This document shows positions 9,800 through 17,663 of a stretch of 64,000 nucleotides of DNA, one piece after another. Made by a program: the position numbers and the translations under genes. The stretch is from contig NZ_WJYO01000006.1 in assembly GCF_010994095.1 (NCBI RefSeq), forward strand, positions 124,001-188,000, read 5' to 3'. The DNA comes from Mumia xiangluensis. GTDB lineage: Bacteria > Actinomycetota > Actinomycetes > Propionibacteriales > Nocardioidaceae. The notes under the pieces were generated by a model. It was not told the DNA's origin and made no database searches. It saw only the letters and a program-made list of their open reading frames with translations. The number at the start of each line of letters is the position of its first letter. Position 1 is the first letter of the stretch.

Positions 9800-10217
9800 C
9801 CCGGCGTACGAAGCGCCGCTGCCACGGCGTCTCGATCGCCCTCGGGTGGTAGTGCGCCCGGACCCAGGTGATCGCGGCTTCGGGCGCCATGCCGTCGAGG
9901 ACGCAGAGGACGGCGAGGGCCGTGCCCGTACGCCCGATCCCGCCGCCGCAGCCGATCTCGACGCGGTCGCGGGATGCGCGGTCGTACGCCTCACGCAGTG
10001 TCGCTATCGCCTCGTCGGGGTGCGCCGGCAGCCAGAAGTCGCGCCACGGGATCCAGCGCTGCTCCCACCGGGCGCTCTCGGGACGCTTGCCGGCGAGGAC
10101 CACCGCAAGAGCCGGCTCCTCCCCCGGCGTAGGCGATGCTCGCAGGCTGCGGCCGCGGACCCTCCGACCTGACGGCAGCTCCACGACCCCGGCGATCTTG
10201 GTGTCCCACGTCTCCAC
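9780..10217 (-). CDS. Protein-tyrosine-phosphatase-like protein
   Basis: 145 residues. The Cx5R phosphatase loop is visible as GCGGGIGRTGTALA at about 90-103, where the usual HC is GC, with a preceding acidic region and a following helix VLCVLDGMAPEAAITWVRAHY. This is the dual-specificity/tyrosine phosphatase pattern in a compact domain. An upstream DFWLPAHPDEA segment could hold the general-acid Asp. Its stop lies inside the end of the SDR gene (20-base convergent overlap). The biological substrate is unknown, and His-to-Gly before the Cys may tune the Cys pKa. Confidence 0.78.
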   Translation of the reverse strand: METWDTKIAGVVELPSGRRVRGRSLRASPTPGEEPALAVVLAGKRPESARWEQRWIPWRDFWLPAHPDEAIATLREAYDRASRDRVEIGCGGGIGRTGTALAVLCVLDGMAPEAAITWVRAHYHPRAIETPWQRRFVRRVRRGSP

Positions 10218-10309
10218 TCCCCTGTTCTACCGTCCCGTAGACCTGGCAGTGGGCACCCGTTCGTGGTTACGGTGGCCGGGTCCCCTCCCTCTCACGAGGA
10301 GTGACGACC

Positions 10310-11239
10310 ATGCGCCTTCGAATGCTGGCTGTCGCCGCCGCGACGGTGTTCGCCGCCGCCGTCCTGGCGCCGGCACCCGCCGTCGCGAAAGCCTTCCCGG
10401 ACCGGATCGAGCTCCCCGACGGCTTCCTGCCCGAGGGCATCGCGATCGGTCCCGGCCCCACGGCGTGGTTCGGGTCTCGCGCCGACGGAGACGTCTACGA
10501 GGTCGACCCGCGTACGGGCCGGGGCGAGGTGATCAGCCAAGGGCCCGGCACCCCGTCCGTCGGCCTGAAGTCCGACCGTCGCGGCCGGCTCTTCGTCGCC
10601 GGCGGTCCGGCGGGCAACGGGCGGGTGGTGAGCACCCGCACAGGCGAGGTGCTGGCGTCGTACCAGTTCACGACCGCGGCCTCGTTCGTCAACGACGTCG
10701 TCCTGACGAAGCGGACGGCCTGGTTCACCGACTCGTCGCAGCCGCAGCTGTACGGCGTGCCGGTCGGCCGCCACGGACGGCTCCCCGCCCCGAGCCGCGT
10801 GGTGACGCTGCCGTTGTCCGGCGACTGGGTCCAAGGGGCGGGCTTCGGCGCGAACGGTCTCACCGAGACCCCGGACCGCAGGGCCCTGCTCGTCGTCCAC
10901 TCGACGCTCGGCGAGCTCCACCGTGTCGATCCCCGCACCGGGGTCACGCGGCGGGTCGACCTCGGCGGCACCTCCCTCGCCAACGGCGACGGGATGCTGC
11001 TGGTGGGGCGCACCCTGTACGTCGTGCAGAACCGGCTGAACCAGGTCGCCGTCCTGCGGCTGGACCGGCAGGGCCGACACGGTCGCCTGGTCGACGTCAT
11101 CACCGATCCGGGGTTCGACGTGCCGACGACGGTCGCGGCGTTCGGGAAGTGGCTCTACCTCCCCAACGCCCGGTTCACCACGCCACCGACCCCTGACACC
11201 CCGTACTGGGTCACGCGCGTGGACCGCTGGCGGCGCTGA
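10310..11239 (+). CDS. Secreted beta-propeller (SMP-30/gluconolactonase-like) protein
   Basis: 309 residues. A Sec signal peptide is clear: MRLRMLAVAAATVFAAAVLA, then PAPAVAKA with probable cleavage after AVA. The body has repeated beta-propeller blades (LPEGIAIGPGPTAWFGSRADG, TPSVGLKSDRRGRLFVAGG, ANGDGMLLVGRTLYVVQN) as in SMP-30/YncE-like proteins. I chose the ATG at 10310 over the GTG at 10301 because the AGGA Shine-Dalgarno lies 9 bases before the ATG and abuts the GTG. A sugar-lactone or simple scaffold role is possible; no catalytic metal site can be assigned. The 3' end overlaps the convergent PPOX gene. Confidence 0.78.
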   Translation: MRLRMLAVAAATVFAAAVLAPAPAVAKAFPDRIELPDGFLPEGIAIGPGPTAWFGSRADGDVYEVDPRTGRGEVISQGPGTPSVGLKSDRRGRLFVAGGPAGNGRVVSTRTGEVLASYQFTTAASFVNDVVLTKRTAWFTDSSQPQLYGVPVGRHGRLPAPSRVVTLPLSGDWVQGAGFGANGLTETPDRRALLVVHSTLGELHRVDPRTGVTRRVDLGGTSLANGDGMLLVGRTLYVVQNRLNQVAVLRLDRQGRHGRLVDVITDPGFDVPTTVAAFGKWLYLPNARFTTPPTPDTPYWVTRVDRWRR

Positions 11240-11660
11240 CGCCGGCTCCGACGACCACCTCGATCACCGCGGGATCGGTCCGGTGGTCGGCGTAGCGTGC
11301 CCACGTCAGGCGGACGCGGACGAGCACGATGCCCGGGTCGGACAGCGACGCCTCGTACTCCGGCAGATCCCGGGCGTACGCCGCCGCGCAGCGCTGGCGG
11401 TCGAGGTCGGTCGGCACGTCCGCCAACCCCTCGCACTGCAGGGTCGTCCCGTCGCGGCCGCCGACGACGATCGCGACGCGTGCGTCCTGGCGCAGGTTCG
11501 CGATCTTGCGTGACGAGGCGCGCGCATCGAACACGATCTCCCCTCGCTCGGTCGCGGTCAGCTCGACGTACGCGGCTTGGGGCTCGCCGCCGGGTCCGAC
11601 GGTCGTGACGACGCCGTCCCGGCGCGCTCGGACGTGCTCGACAAGATGCTGAAGATCCAC
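11211..11660 (-). CDS. Pyridoxamine 5'-phosphate oxidase-like (PPOX) flavin/F420 protein
   Basis: 149 residues with the split-barrel pattern: GVVTTVGPGGEPQAAYVEL, IVFDARASSRKIANLRQDA, RVAIVVGG and LQCEGLADV. The SSRKxxNLRxDxRVA segment is a hallmark of PPOX-class FMN- or F420-binding proteins. The Trp near the end (LTWARYAD) is also typical. The gene is single, with its 3' end overlapping the beta-propeller gene by 29 bases. Actinobacterial members often use F420, but sequence alone does not decide the cofactor. Confidence 0.85.
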   Translation of the reverse strand: MDLQHLVEHVRARRDGVVTTVGPGGEPQAAYVELTATERGEIVFDARASSRKIANLRQDARVAIVVGGRDGTTLQCEGLADVPTDLDRQRCAAAYARDLPEYEASLSDPGIVLVRVRLTWARYADHRTDPAVIEVVVGAGVSAASGPRA

Positions 11661-11687
11661 GAGAGGACGTTATCGTCTGTGAATTTC

Positions 11688-11717
11688 TTGCACGTTGAGC
11701 GAAAGTCTGGTTATTGT
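11688..11717 (+). promoter_or_regulatory. Putative promoter of the TauE/SafE gene
   Basis: TTGCAC (11688-11693), an 18-base spacer and TATTGT (11712-11717). They sit in a clearly AT-richer stretch (about 11670-11750) that stands out from the surrounding GC-rich sequence. It is followed by the GGTGGAG Shine-Dalgarno and the ATG at 11758. Confidence 0.45.
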
Positions 11718-11757
11718 GTATCGAACTTATTGACTTACGTAATCTGGTGGAGACGCA

Positions 11758-12690
11758 ATGCGAAGCCTGGTCCTACTCTCGATCGTCGGTCTCGGCGCTC
11801 AGCTCGTCGACGGCAGCCTCGGCATGGCGTACGGCGTCACGTCGACGACGCTCCTGCTCGCCATCGGCACCAACCCCGCGGCCGCGTCGGCCACCGTCCA
11901 CCTCGCCGAGATCGGGACGACGCTCGTCTCCGGCGCTGCGCACTGGAAGTTCGGCAACGTCGACTGGAAGGTCGTCGCGAAGATCGGCATCCCGGGTGCG
12001 ATCGGCGCGTTCGCGGGTGCGACCTTCCTCTCCAGCCTCTCGACCGAGGCCGCAGCGCCGCTCATGTCGATGATCCTGCTGGCTCTCGGCATCTACATCC
12101 TGGTCCGCTTCACGGCGTCCGGGCTTCCGAAGGGCAACCTCGGCAAGCCGCTGCGCAAGCGGTTCCTCACGCCGCTGGGCCTGGTCGCCGGCTTCGTCGA
12201 CTCCACCGGCGGAGGCGGCTGGGGTCCCGTCGGCACGCCGGCGATCCTGGCGAGCGGTCGTCTCGAGCCCCGCAAGACCATCGGCTCGATCGACACCAGC
12301 GAGTTCCTCGTGGCGGTCGCGGCGAGCCTCGGCTTCATCGTCGGCATCGGCTCGCAGGGCGTGAACTACACCTGGGCGCTCGCGCTGCTCATCGGCGGCA
12401 TGATCGCCGCTCCGATCGCGGCCTGGCTCGTCCGCCACATCCCGCCGCGGGTGCTCGGCTCGCTGGTGGGCGGCCTGATCATCATCACGAACGTCCGCAC
12501 CCTGCTGAAGAGCGACTGGCTCGCGGCGTCCGGTGACGTCCGTTCGCTCGTGTACGTCGCACTCGCCGCACTGTGGATCGCTGCGGTGGCCTACTCGGTC
12601 GGCCAGTACCGCAAGGAGCGGGCCGAGGAGCTTCGCGAGGCGGGCGAGACGCCGACTCCGACCGCCGAGGACGCAGCCGCCGCTCACTGA
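11758..12690 (+). CDS. TauE/SafE family sulfite (anion) exporter
   Basis: 310 residues, polytopic with about eight hydrophobic segments. The N-terminal half carries GAQLVDGSLGMAYGVTSTTL and the second half the matching GFVDSTGGGGWGPVGTPAIL. These are the two conserved TauE/SafE repeats that line the anion pathway. The C-terminus is a charged cytosolic tail (QYRKERAEELREAGETP). The family moves sulfite, sulfoacetate or related organosulfur anions across the inner membrane. No sulfur genes adjoin, so the substrate is an inference from family only. The upstream spacer is unusually AT-rich and carries a promoter. Confidence 0.9.
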   Translation: MRSLVLLSIVGLGAQLVDGSLGMAYGVTSTTLLLAIGTNPAAASATVHLAEIGTTLVSGAAHWKFGNVDWKVVAKIGIPGAIGAFAGATFLSSLSTEAAAPLMSMILLALGIYILVRFTASGLPKGNLGKPLRKRFLTPLGLVAGFVDSTGGGGWGPVGTPAILASGRLEPRKTIGSIDTSEFLVAVAASLGFIVGIGSQGVNYTWALALLIGGMIAAPIAAWLVRHIPPRVLGSLVGGLIIITNVRTLLKSDWLAASGDVRSLVYVALAALWIAAVAYSVGQYRKERAEELREAGETPTPTAEDAAAAH

Positions 12691-12724
12691 CCCGCGCTGC
12701 GAGGCGGACGCCCTCGGAGCCGGT

Positions 12725-13291
12725 CTACGCCACCGCGTCGACGGCGTCCGCCACGACGGATCGCAGGCGTGCGGCGACGGCATCCAGCGGCTCGGTCGAC
12801 CGCTGGCTCCGCGCGAGCACGACGGCGCCCTCGGCCCCGGCGATGATCGTCCACGCCAGCGCCCGCGCGTCGTCCGCCGCGATGCCGTCCCCTTCGAGGC
12901 GGGCGGTGATCAGGCCGTGCCAGCGCGCGAACGCCTGGCTCGCCACCGACTCCCCTGACTCCCCCAGGTCCGGAGCCTCGGTCGCGACGGCGAGAACCGG
13001 GCAGCTCGCATGGAAGTCGGTCGACCGCAGGAGGCGTCGCCAGCTCTCGACGAAGGCGTCGAACGCGTCGAGAGCGCTCGCGCTGTCGCCGAGGAGCACC
13101 TCGATCCGGTCGGACACCCACGTGACGGCCTCGGCGACGAGCTGGTCCTTGCCGCCGGGGAAGTAGTGGTACGTCGAGCCGAGCGGCGCTCCGGTGTGCT
13201 TGGCGAGCTCACGGACGCTCGTGGCGCCCACGCCTCGCCTGCCGATCATCGATGCCGCGCCGGCGACCATGGTCGAGCGTGCGTCCTTCAT
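12725..13291 (-). CDS. TetR family transcriptional regulator
   Basis: 188 residues starting MKDARSTMVAGAASMIGRRG. The N-terminal HTH runs GVGATSVRELAKHTGAPLGS, then TYHYFPGGKDQLVAEAV, the classic TetR recognition helix region. The C-terminal part (about 75-188) is helical, with FHASCPVLAVATE typical of the TetR_C branch with a conserved Cys. It is divergent from the alpha/beta hydrolase at 13345, with only 53 bases between them. That spacer carries a large inverted repeat (13312-13360), most likely its operator. It presumably represses itself and the hydrolase. Confidence 0.9.
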   Translation of the reverse strand: MKDARSTMVAGAASMIGRRGVGATSVRELAKHTGAPLGSTYHYFPGGKDQLVAEAVTWVSDRIEVLLGDSASALDAFDAFVESWRRLLRSTDFHASCPVLAVATEAPDLGESGESVASQAFARWHGLITARLEGDGIAADDARALAWTIIAGAEGAVVLARSQRSTEPLDAVAARLRSVVADAVDAVA

Positions 13292-13307
13292 GGAGCGATC
13301 GTACCCC

Positions 13308-13337
13308 TTGACTAGAACGACTGTCATAGAACAGACT
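13308..13337 (+). promoter_or_regulatory. Promoter of alpha/beta hydrolase, probably giving a leaderless mRNA
   Basis: TTGACT (13308-13313) with an 18-base spacer to CAGACT (13332-13337). Initiation about 7 bases on would fall at or next to the A of the ATG at 13345. Only a poorly spaced AGGA lies before the ATG, so leaderless translation is likely. Confidence 0.45.
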
Positions 13338-13360
13338 CAGGACTATGACGACTGTTCTAG
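13312..13360. promoter_or_regulatory. Long inverted repeat between tetR and hydrolase (TetR operator)
   Basis: The left arm CTAGAACGACTGTCATAG (13312-13329) and right arm CTATGACGACTGTTCTAG (13343-13360) are inverted repeats matching at 14 of 18 positions, with a 13-base spacer. The right arm covers the first five codons of the hydrolase. The left arm overlaps its -35 region. A further TAGAAC half-site lies at 13327-13332. Confidence 0.7.
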
Positions 13361-14202
13361 CGGAGCTCGAGATTCCTACCACCGACGGGCGAGCCCTGGG
13401 TGCGTGCTGGTTCGAAGCGCTCGGCCGTCCTCGTGGCGTGGTCGTGCTCGCGCCGGCGATGGCGACCGAGGCCACCTACTACCGCCACCTCGCCGCGTGG
13501 CTGCGCGATCGCGGACTGTCCGTCCTGCTGTTCGACTACACCGGCTACGGCTGGTCGTCGACAGGCCCGCTGGCCGAGGTCGAGGCCGACGCGATGCGGT
13601 GGATGCTCGACGCGCGCGACGCCGGGTCGTACGCGCTCGAGCGAGCAGACGGGCTCCCCGTCACCTGGGTCGGCCACAGCCTCGGCGGTCAGGCGCTCGG
13701 TCTCGCCACCCACGAACGGTTCGCCGGGGCCGTCCTGATCTCGTCCGGCACCGGCACGTGGCGCTACAACGCGCCGAAGGTCCGCTGGCAGGCCCCACTG
13801 CTCTGGAAGGCGATCGCCCCGGTCGCGATCGGGGTCTCGGGCTACTTCCCCGGCAAGCGTCTCGGTGTGCTCGGAGACCTCCCACCGGGGGTGATGCGGC
13901 AGTGGGGGCGCTGGTGCATGAAGCGCGACTACCTGTGGACGGACTTCCCGGAGCTGGTCGCGGCGTACGAGGCGGTCACCACGCCGACGGTGTCGCTCTC
14001 CTTCACCGACGACGAGCTCCTTGCCGACCGAAGCTTCCGTGACCTCGCCGACCGGCTGCCGAACGCCGTCGTCGAGGTCGTCCGCGCCGACCCTCGCGAT
14101 CACGGCCTCCGATCGATCGGCCACCACGGGTTCTTCCGCAAGGAGCGCGCCGATCTGTGGGAGTCGCTGCTCCTCCCTCACCTGGCAACCCTCCCGTCGT
14201 GA
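13345..14202 (+). CDS. Alpha/beta hydrolase
   Basis: 285 residues. The nucleophile elbow is GHSLGG (in TWVGHSLGGQALGLA, about residues 108-122). The strand VVVLAPAMATEATYYRHLAAWL holds the oxyanion-side loop. The acid is probably in VSLSFTDDELL and the catalytic His in SIGHHGFFR. A YheT/Serine aminopeptidase-S33-like fold fits best. The gene is divergent from a TetR regulator and is probably de-repressed by a ligand that the enzyme processes; that is inferred from the arrangement. The operator extends into the start of the reading frame. Confidence 0.88.
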   Translation: MTTVLAELEIPTTDGRALGACWFEALGRPRGVVVLAPAMATEATYYRHLAAWLRDRGLSVLLFDYTGYGWSSTGPLAEVEADAMRWMLDARDAGSYALERADGLPVTWVGHSLGGQALGLATHERFAGAVLISSGTGTWRYNAPKVRWQAPLLWKAIAPVAIGVSGYFPGKRLGVLGDLPPGVMRQWGRWCMKRDYLWTDFPELVAAYEAVTTPTVSLSFTDDELLADRSFRDLADRLPNAVVEVVRADPRDHGLRSIGHHGFFRKERADLWESLLLPHLATLPS

Positions 14203-14214
14203 TGTGATGACCTC

Positions 14215-14787
14215 ATGGCGCTCATCCACCGGGCAGAGCTCGTCCCGGGCAAGCTCGAGATCCTCAGCTCCTGGCTCCCGTCGCAGCCCTGGTTCCCCGG
14301 AGGTGCCGACGGCGCTCTGGAGCGGGTCGGTGCGTACCGCTTCGACGACCCGGACGGCGAGGTCGGCATCGAGACCCTGCTGGTCCGCTACCCCGGCGGG
14401 CCCGTCCTCCAGGTCCCGTTGACCTATCGCGCTGCGCCGCTGGCCGGCGCCGAGGCCGCGCTCATCGGCACGATGCAGCACTCCGTGCTCGGCGATCGGT
14501 GGGCGTACGACGGCCCCGCCGACCCCGTGTACGTCGAGGCTGTCCGCACCGCGATCGCCACTGGCGGCGAGCAGGCCGACGAGCTCGTCGAGGACGACGA
14601 CGGCCAGCTCGTGTCGCGGGAGCTGACGACGTTCGCGCACGGCTCGGGTGCCGACGTCGACCCGGCATCCGCCCTCGTCGTACGGCGGGTCGTCTCCGGG
14701 TCCGACGCCGTGGCAGCCGCTGGCAGCGCGGTCCTCGTGGGTCGCTGGCCAGGTCAGGACGAGGGCGTCGTGCTCGTCACCGCCTGA
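14215..14787 (+). CDS. Maltokinase N-terminal cap-like domain protein (CG0192-related)
   Basis: 190 residues starting MALIHRAELVPGKLEILSSW. The order of ELVPGKLEILxxWLPxQPWF, a Gly-rich segment, then PLTYRAAPLAGAEAALIGTM and DPVYVEAVRTAI matches the N-terminal cap domain of actinobacterial maltokinases and CG0192-type proteins. Here the domain stands alone with no kinase domain. It begins 12 bases after the hydrolase stop and may share its transcript. Function of the free-standing cap is not established. Confidence 0.75.
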   Translation: MALIHRAELVPGKLEILSSWLPSQPWFPGGADGALERVGAYRFDDPDGEVGIETLLVRYPGGPVLQVPLTYRAAPLAGAEAALIGTMQHSVLGDRWAYDGPADPVYVEAVRTAIATGGEQADELVEDDDGQLVSRELTTFAHGSGADVDPASALVVRRVVSGSDAVAAAGSAVLVGRWPGQDEGVVLVTA

Positions 14788-14805
14788 CGCTCATCGGCGT
14801 GCGCG

Positions 14806-15216
14806 TCAGCGTGCGCCGGCGATGTTGACCATCCAGGAGACGCCGAACTTGTCGACGAGCATCCCGAACGAGTCGCCCCACGGCGCCTGCTCCAGCGGCA
14901 CCGTGATCTGGGCGCCGTCGGCGAGCCCGTCCCAGTAGCCGCGCAGCTCCGCCTCGTCCTCACCGCTGAGCGACACCGTCCCGTTCGTGGTCGGCTCGCC
15001 CATCTCCGGCGGGGTGTCGGCGCCCATCAGAACGAGCCCGCCGGGCGCCTCGAGCTGCGCGTGCATGACGCCGTCGCTGCGAGCGGGGTCGGACGTCGCG
15101 TCGTACTCGCCGAAGGTGCTCACCCTCAGGTCGCCGCCGAGCACCGCCGCGTAGAACTCCATCGCCTGCCGCGCCTCGTCCTTGAACGACAGGTACGGGT
15201 TGAGTCGGGTTGTCAT
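14806..15216 (-). CDS. VOC/PhnB-like protein
   Basis: 136 residues starting MTTRLNPYLSFKDEARQAME. The motif FYAAVLGGDLRVSTFGEY, then HAQLEAPGGLVLMGADTP and the C-terminal WGDSFGMLVDKFGVSWMVNI are the signature of the PhnB/YjdN group of VOC proteins. GGAGGACCCG before the ATG at 15216 supports the start. The gene is convergent with the CG0192-like gene (18-base gap) and lies downstream of the MmyB-like regulator on the same strand. Small-molecule binding is expected; no substrate is assigned. Confidence 0.88.
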   Translation of the reverse strand: MTTRLNPYLSFKDEARQAMEFYAAVLGGDLRVSTFGEYDATSDPARSDGVMHAQLEAPGGLVLMGADTPPEMGEPTTNGTVSLSGEDEAELRGYWDGLADGAQITVPLEQAPWGDSFGMLVDKFGVSWMVNIAGAR

Positions 15217-15284
15217 CGGGTCCTCCGTCGTCTCGTGTGTTCCTCCACTCTCGCGCCAGCGGGCGCGACACGCGAGCGTGCTTG

Positions 15285-16109
15285 TCACCGGCGTACGACG
15301 TGGGCGCGCAGCCACTCCCCTGTGACGGTGTCCGCGGGGACGAACGTCTCGATAGCCAGCTCGGACAACGTCACGTCGAGCGGTGTGCCGAACGTCGAGA
15401 TCACCGACAGGAACGACAGCACGACGCCGTCGACGCGAAGCACCATGGGCACGTAGACCTGGGGGCCGGTGTCGGTCTGCGGACGGTGCAGGTCGTCGAC
15501 GGGATAGTCGGCGAGCTCGTCGTGGAGCGCGAACATCTCGTCGTCGCCGCGCGCCGCTGCCCCGCGCAGGAGCGCCGACAGCACGGCGGCACGCCACTCG
15601 GCGTGGTTCTCCAGGTGCGGCGCGAGCCCGTCGGGGTGCAGCGTGAGCCGGAGCGCGTTGACCGGCCCCTCGAGCAGGTGCGGTGACACGAGCGTGGTCA
15701 GCACATCGACGCCCGCGTTGGAGTCGACGACGTTCCACAGCCGGTCGACCGCGAGCGCCGGGTTGGGTTCATGGGCGACGAGCACCTCGCGGACGGCACG
15801 GCGCGCGCCTGCGAGGTCCTCGTGGTCGAGCGAGCGCTCCGGGTACGCCGGCGCGTAACCGCCGTGGAGCAGCATCCGGTTCTGCTCGCGCATCGGGACG
15901 GAGAGCGCGTCCGCGAGCCGCTGGATCATCTCGCTGCTGGGACGCGAGCGGCCGGTCTCGAGGAAGCTGATGTGGCGCGTGGAGATGCCGGTCTCGCTCG
16001 ACAGGGCGAGCTGGCTGAATCGCCGCCTGGTCCGCCACTCCCGCAGGAGCCGCCCGAGCGCGTTGTCCTGGGACGCTGTGTCGTCGGTGGTCGTGGTCAC
16101 GGCTGACAC
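15285..16109 (-). CDS. MmyB-like XRE family regulator
   Basis: 274 residues. The N-terminal XRE HTH is LGRLLREWRTRRRFSQLALS, then SETGISTRHISFLETGRSRPSSEMI. The remainder is the MmyB-like ligand domain (about 105-270) with NPALAVDRLWNVVDSNAGVD and the NHAEWRAAVLSALLRGA segment. It is divergent from the SnoaL-like gene at 16230, the usual arrangement for this class, in which the regulator controls its divergent enzyme gene. A palindrome at 16139-16149 between them is the likely operator. Confidence 0.9.
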   Translation of the reverse strand: MSAVTTTTDDTASQDNALGRLLREWRTRRRFSQLALSSETGISTRHISFLETGRSRPSSEMIQRLADALSVPMREQNRMLLHGGYAPAYPERSLDHEDLAGARRAVREVLVAHEPNPALAVDRLWNVVDSNAGVDVLTTLVSPHLLEGPVNALRLTLHPDGLAPHLENHAEWRAAVLSALLRGAAARGDDEMFALHDELADYPVDDLHRPQTDTGPQVYVPMVLRVDGVVLSFLSVISTFGTPLDVTLSELAIETFVPADTVTGEWLRAHVVRR

Positions 16110-16138
16110 TCTTCCGCAGGACGATCGTCAGTTCCATG

Positions 16139-16149
16139 ACCTCTGAGGT
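16139..16149. promoter_or_regulatory. Palindrome between MmyB-like regulator and SnoaL-like gene
   Basis: ACCTC-T-GAGGT is a perfect 5+1+5 palindrome, 30 bases from the regulator start and 81 bases from the SnoaL-like start, followed on the plus strand by TAATCG, which could serve as a -10. A simple operator for the XRE protein is the obvious reading. Confidence 0.5.
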
Positions 16150-16229
16150 AATCGACACCATTCCCCGCTCCGGTCACGGTGGAGTCACGACCGAGTCGCA
16201 CCAGCGGCTCCCGACCGAAGGATCGAGAG

Positions 16230-16610
16230 ATGACCCAGTCGACCGCCACCTCGTACGACACCCTGCTCTCCGACTACCTGGCGTTCTGGAACGAGACCGA
16301 CGCCGACCTCCGGGCGACGATCGCCGAGCGTACGTTCGCGCCGGGCGTCACCTACGTCGACCCGCAGGCGGAGGTGTCCGGCCGCGAGGCGCTCTCGGAG
16401 CTCGTCGGTGCCGTGCACCAGCAGCTCCCCGGCGCACGGTTCAGCCCCGGCGACCTCGTCGACGGCCACCACGACGTGCTGCGCTTCACCTGGAACCTGG
16501 GGCCGGAGGGCGCACCGGACACCATCGTCGGTGCGGACGTCGCCCTCCTCACCCCGGAGGGGCGGATGAGCCACATCGTGGGCTTCATCGACCGGGCACC
16601 GCGGGCCTGA
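16230..16610 (+). CDS. SnoaL/NTF2-like protein
   Basis: 126 residues starting MTQSTATSYDTLLSDYLAFW. The cone-shaped NTF2-like fold is suggested by the N-terminal helix with FWNETDADLRATIAERTFAP and the strands GVTYVDPQAEVSGREALSE, VLRFTWNLGPEGA and GRMSHIVGFID. The family includes polyketide cyclases, ketosteroid isomerases and many binding proteins. It is divergent from the MmyB-like regulator, which probably controls it. It is followed by a strong terminator hairpin at 16623-16677. Confidence 0.85.
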   Translation: MTQSTATSYDTLLSDYLAFWNETDADLRATIAERTFAPGVTYVDPQAEVSGREALSELVGAVHQQLPGARFSPGDLVDGHHDVLRFTWNLGPEGAPDTIVGADVALLTPEGRMSHIVGFIDRAPRA

Positions 16611-16622
16611 CGTCGCCGCTCC

Positions 16623-16677
16623 ACGAAAGGCCGGACGTCGCCGGCGCGGATCGCCGCCACGACGTCCGGTCTTTCGT
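16623..16677. terminator. Intrinsic terminator-like hairpin after SnoaL-like gene
   Basis: ACGAAAGGCCGGACGTCG (16623-16640) pairs with CGACGTCCGGTCTTTCGT (16660-16677) with one G-T wobble, separated by 19 GC-rich bases. It begins 13 bases after the stop at 16610. Confidence 0.75.
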
Positions 16678-16704
16678 CGTAGCCTGACTGGAGGGGGTGT
16701 GGAC

Positions 16705-16905
16705 ATGCACGCGACAGTCGGAGAACGCATCCGTTTCCACGGTCGGACGGTGGGCTCGCCCGACCACAGCGGCACGATCGTCACGGTGAACGGCGCGGAC
16801 GGCCAACCGCCGTACGTCGTCCGGTTCGACGACGGGCACGAGGCGCTCGTATATCCCGGGGCGGACTGCGAGATCGAGCACCCGGGGGCGGGCGAAGAGG
16901 GTTAG
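16705..16905 (+). CDS. DUF1918 domain protein
   Basis: 66 residues starting MHATVGERIRFHGRTVGSPD. The pattern of VGERIxFHGRTVG, then SGTIVTVNGADGQPPYVVRF and ALVYPGADCEIEH is the small SH3-like beta-barrel of DUF1918 (about 60 residues). An in-frame GTG at 16699 lies too close to the GGAGGG site, so the ATG at 16705 is preferred. Function is unknown across the family. Its stop overlaps the end of the convergent membrane protein gene by 4 bases. Confidence 0.82.
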   Translation: MHATVGERIRFHGRTVGSPDHSGTIVTVNGADGQPPYVVRFDDGHEALVYPGADCEIEHPGAGEEG

Positions 16906-17291
16906 GCGGCGACGTCCGTGCGGGTCGGCGCTGCGCTGGCCCGTGGGGACGCCGGTGCCGTCCACGCCACGACCGCCGGCACCCGGAGGATAAGCAGCGC
17001 CGCCGCCCCCAGCAGGGTGCTTGCGTAGATGTCGACGTCGTCCGCCGGCACGCGCCAGCCGTGGAAGGCCAGCCACGCCGTGCCGATCACGGCGAACGTC
17101 GCTGCGACCGCGTAGGAGAGCGTCAGCAGCACCCGAACCCAGCGAACGCCGAACCCGACGAGGACGACGAGGACGATCGAGGTCGCGGCAGAGCGCGTGC
17201 TGGGAGCCACAACGGCGACCGCCACCTCGATGAGCGCCACCGCCGCGAGGGGCCGGAGCACGTCGACGGGCATCGTCCGGGGATCCTTCAT
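16902..17291 (-). CDS. Small hypothetical membrane protein
   Basis: 129 residues starting MKDPRTMPVDVLRPLAAVAL. Four hydrophobic segments are visible (about 11-30, 36-52, 55-80 and 87-112), and the tail ASPRASAAPTRTDVAA is polar. I do not recognise the family. It lies downstream of the YnfA-like gene on the same strand (19-base gap), so the two may be co-transcribed. An ATG at 17291 gives a transmembrane N-terminus directly; a longer reading frame adds low-complexity arginine-rich sequence typical of non-coding frames. Confidence 0.65.
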   Translation of the reverse strand: MKDPRTMPVDVLRPLAAVALIEVAVAVVAPSTRSAATSIVLVVLVGFGVRWVRVLLTLSYAVAATFAVIGTAWLAFHGWRVPADDVDIYASTLLGAAALLILRVPAVVAWTAPASPRASAAPTRTDVAA

Positions 17292-17310
17292 GGCCCGGAT
17301 CGTAGCGGGG

Positions 17311-17640
17311 TCAGGCGTCCCGTGGCGCGTACATGATGACGGCGACGCCTGCCAGGCACACCAGTGCCCCGGCGACGTCCCAGCGGTCCGGCCGGAAGCC
17401 GTCCACCGCCATCCCCCACAGCAGCGAACCCGCGACGAACACGCCGCCGTACGCGGCGAGGATCCGCCCGAAGTTCGCGTCGGGCTGGAGCGTCGCGACG
17501 AATCCGTACGCGCCGAGCGCGAGCACGCCGGCACCGATCCACGCCCAGCCACGGTGCTCGCGGACCCCTTGCCAGACCAGCCAGGCGCCGCCGATCTCGA
17601 ACAGCGCCGCCACCGCGAACAGGACGACCGAACGCATCAT
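17311..17640 (-). CDS. YnfA family membrane protein
   Basis: 109 residues, almost the same length as E. coli YnfA (108). Start [20 protein letters not shown] matches the MIKxxxLFxxxALxEI opening of the family, which decided the start over upstream in-frame codons. Four transmembrane helices follow, with [20 protein letters not shown], then [14 protein letters not shown], a well-conserved family block. YnfA proteins resemble SMR-type small transporters; efflux has been proposed for some. The gene is 23 bases downstream of the phosphoribosyltransferase gene on the same strand. Confidence 0.9.
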   Translation of the reverse strand: MMRSVVLFAVAALFEIGGAWLVWQGVREHRGWAWIGAGVLALGAYGFVATLQPDANFGRILAAYGGVFVAGSLLWGMAVDGFRPDRWDVAGALVCLAGVAVIMYAPRDA

Positions 17641-17663
17641 GGACATCTGGTGCTGCGCGCCCG

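Noticed and set aside
16705-16905. Start at GTG 16699 for the DUF1918 gene
   Set aside because: It is only a few bases from the Shine-Dalgarno site; the ATG at 16705 gives the family's usual opening.
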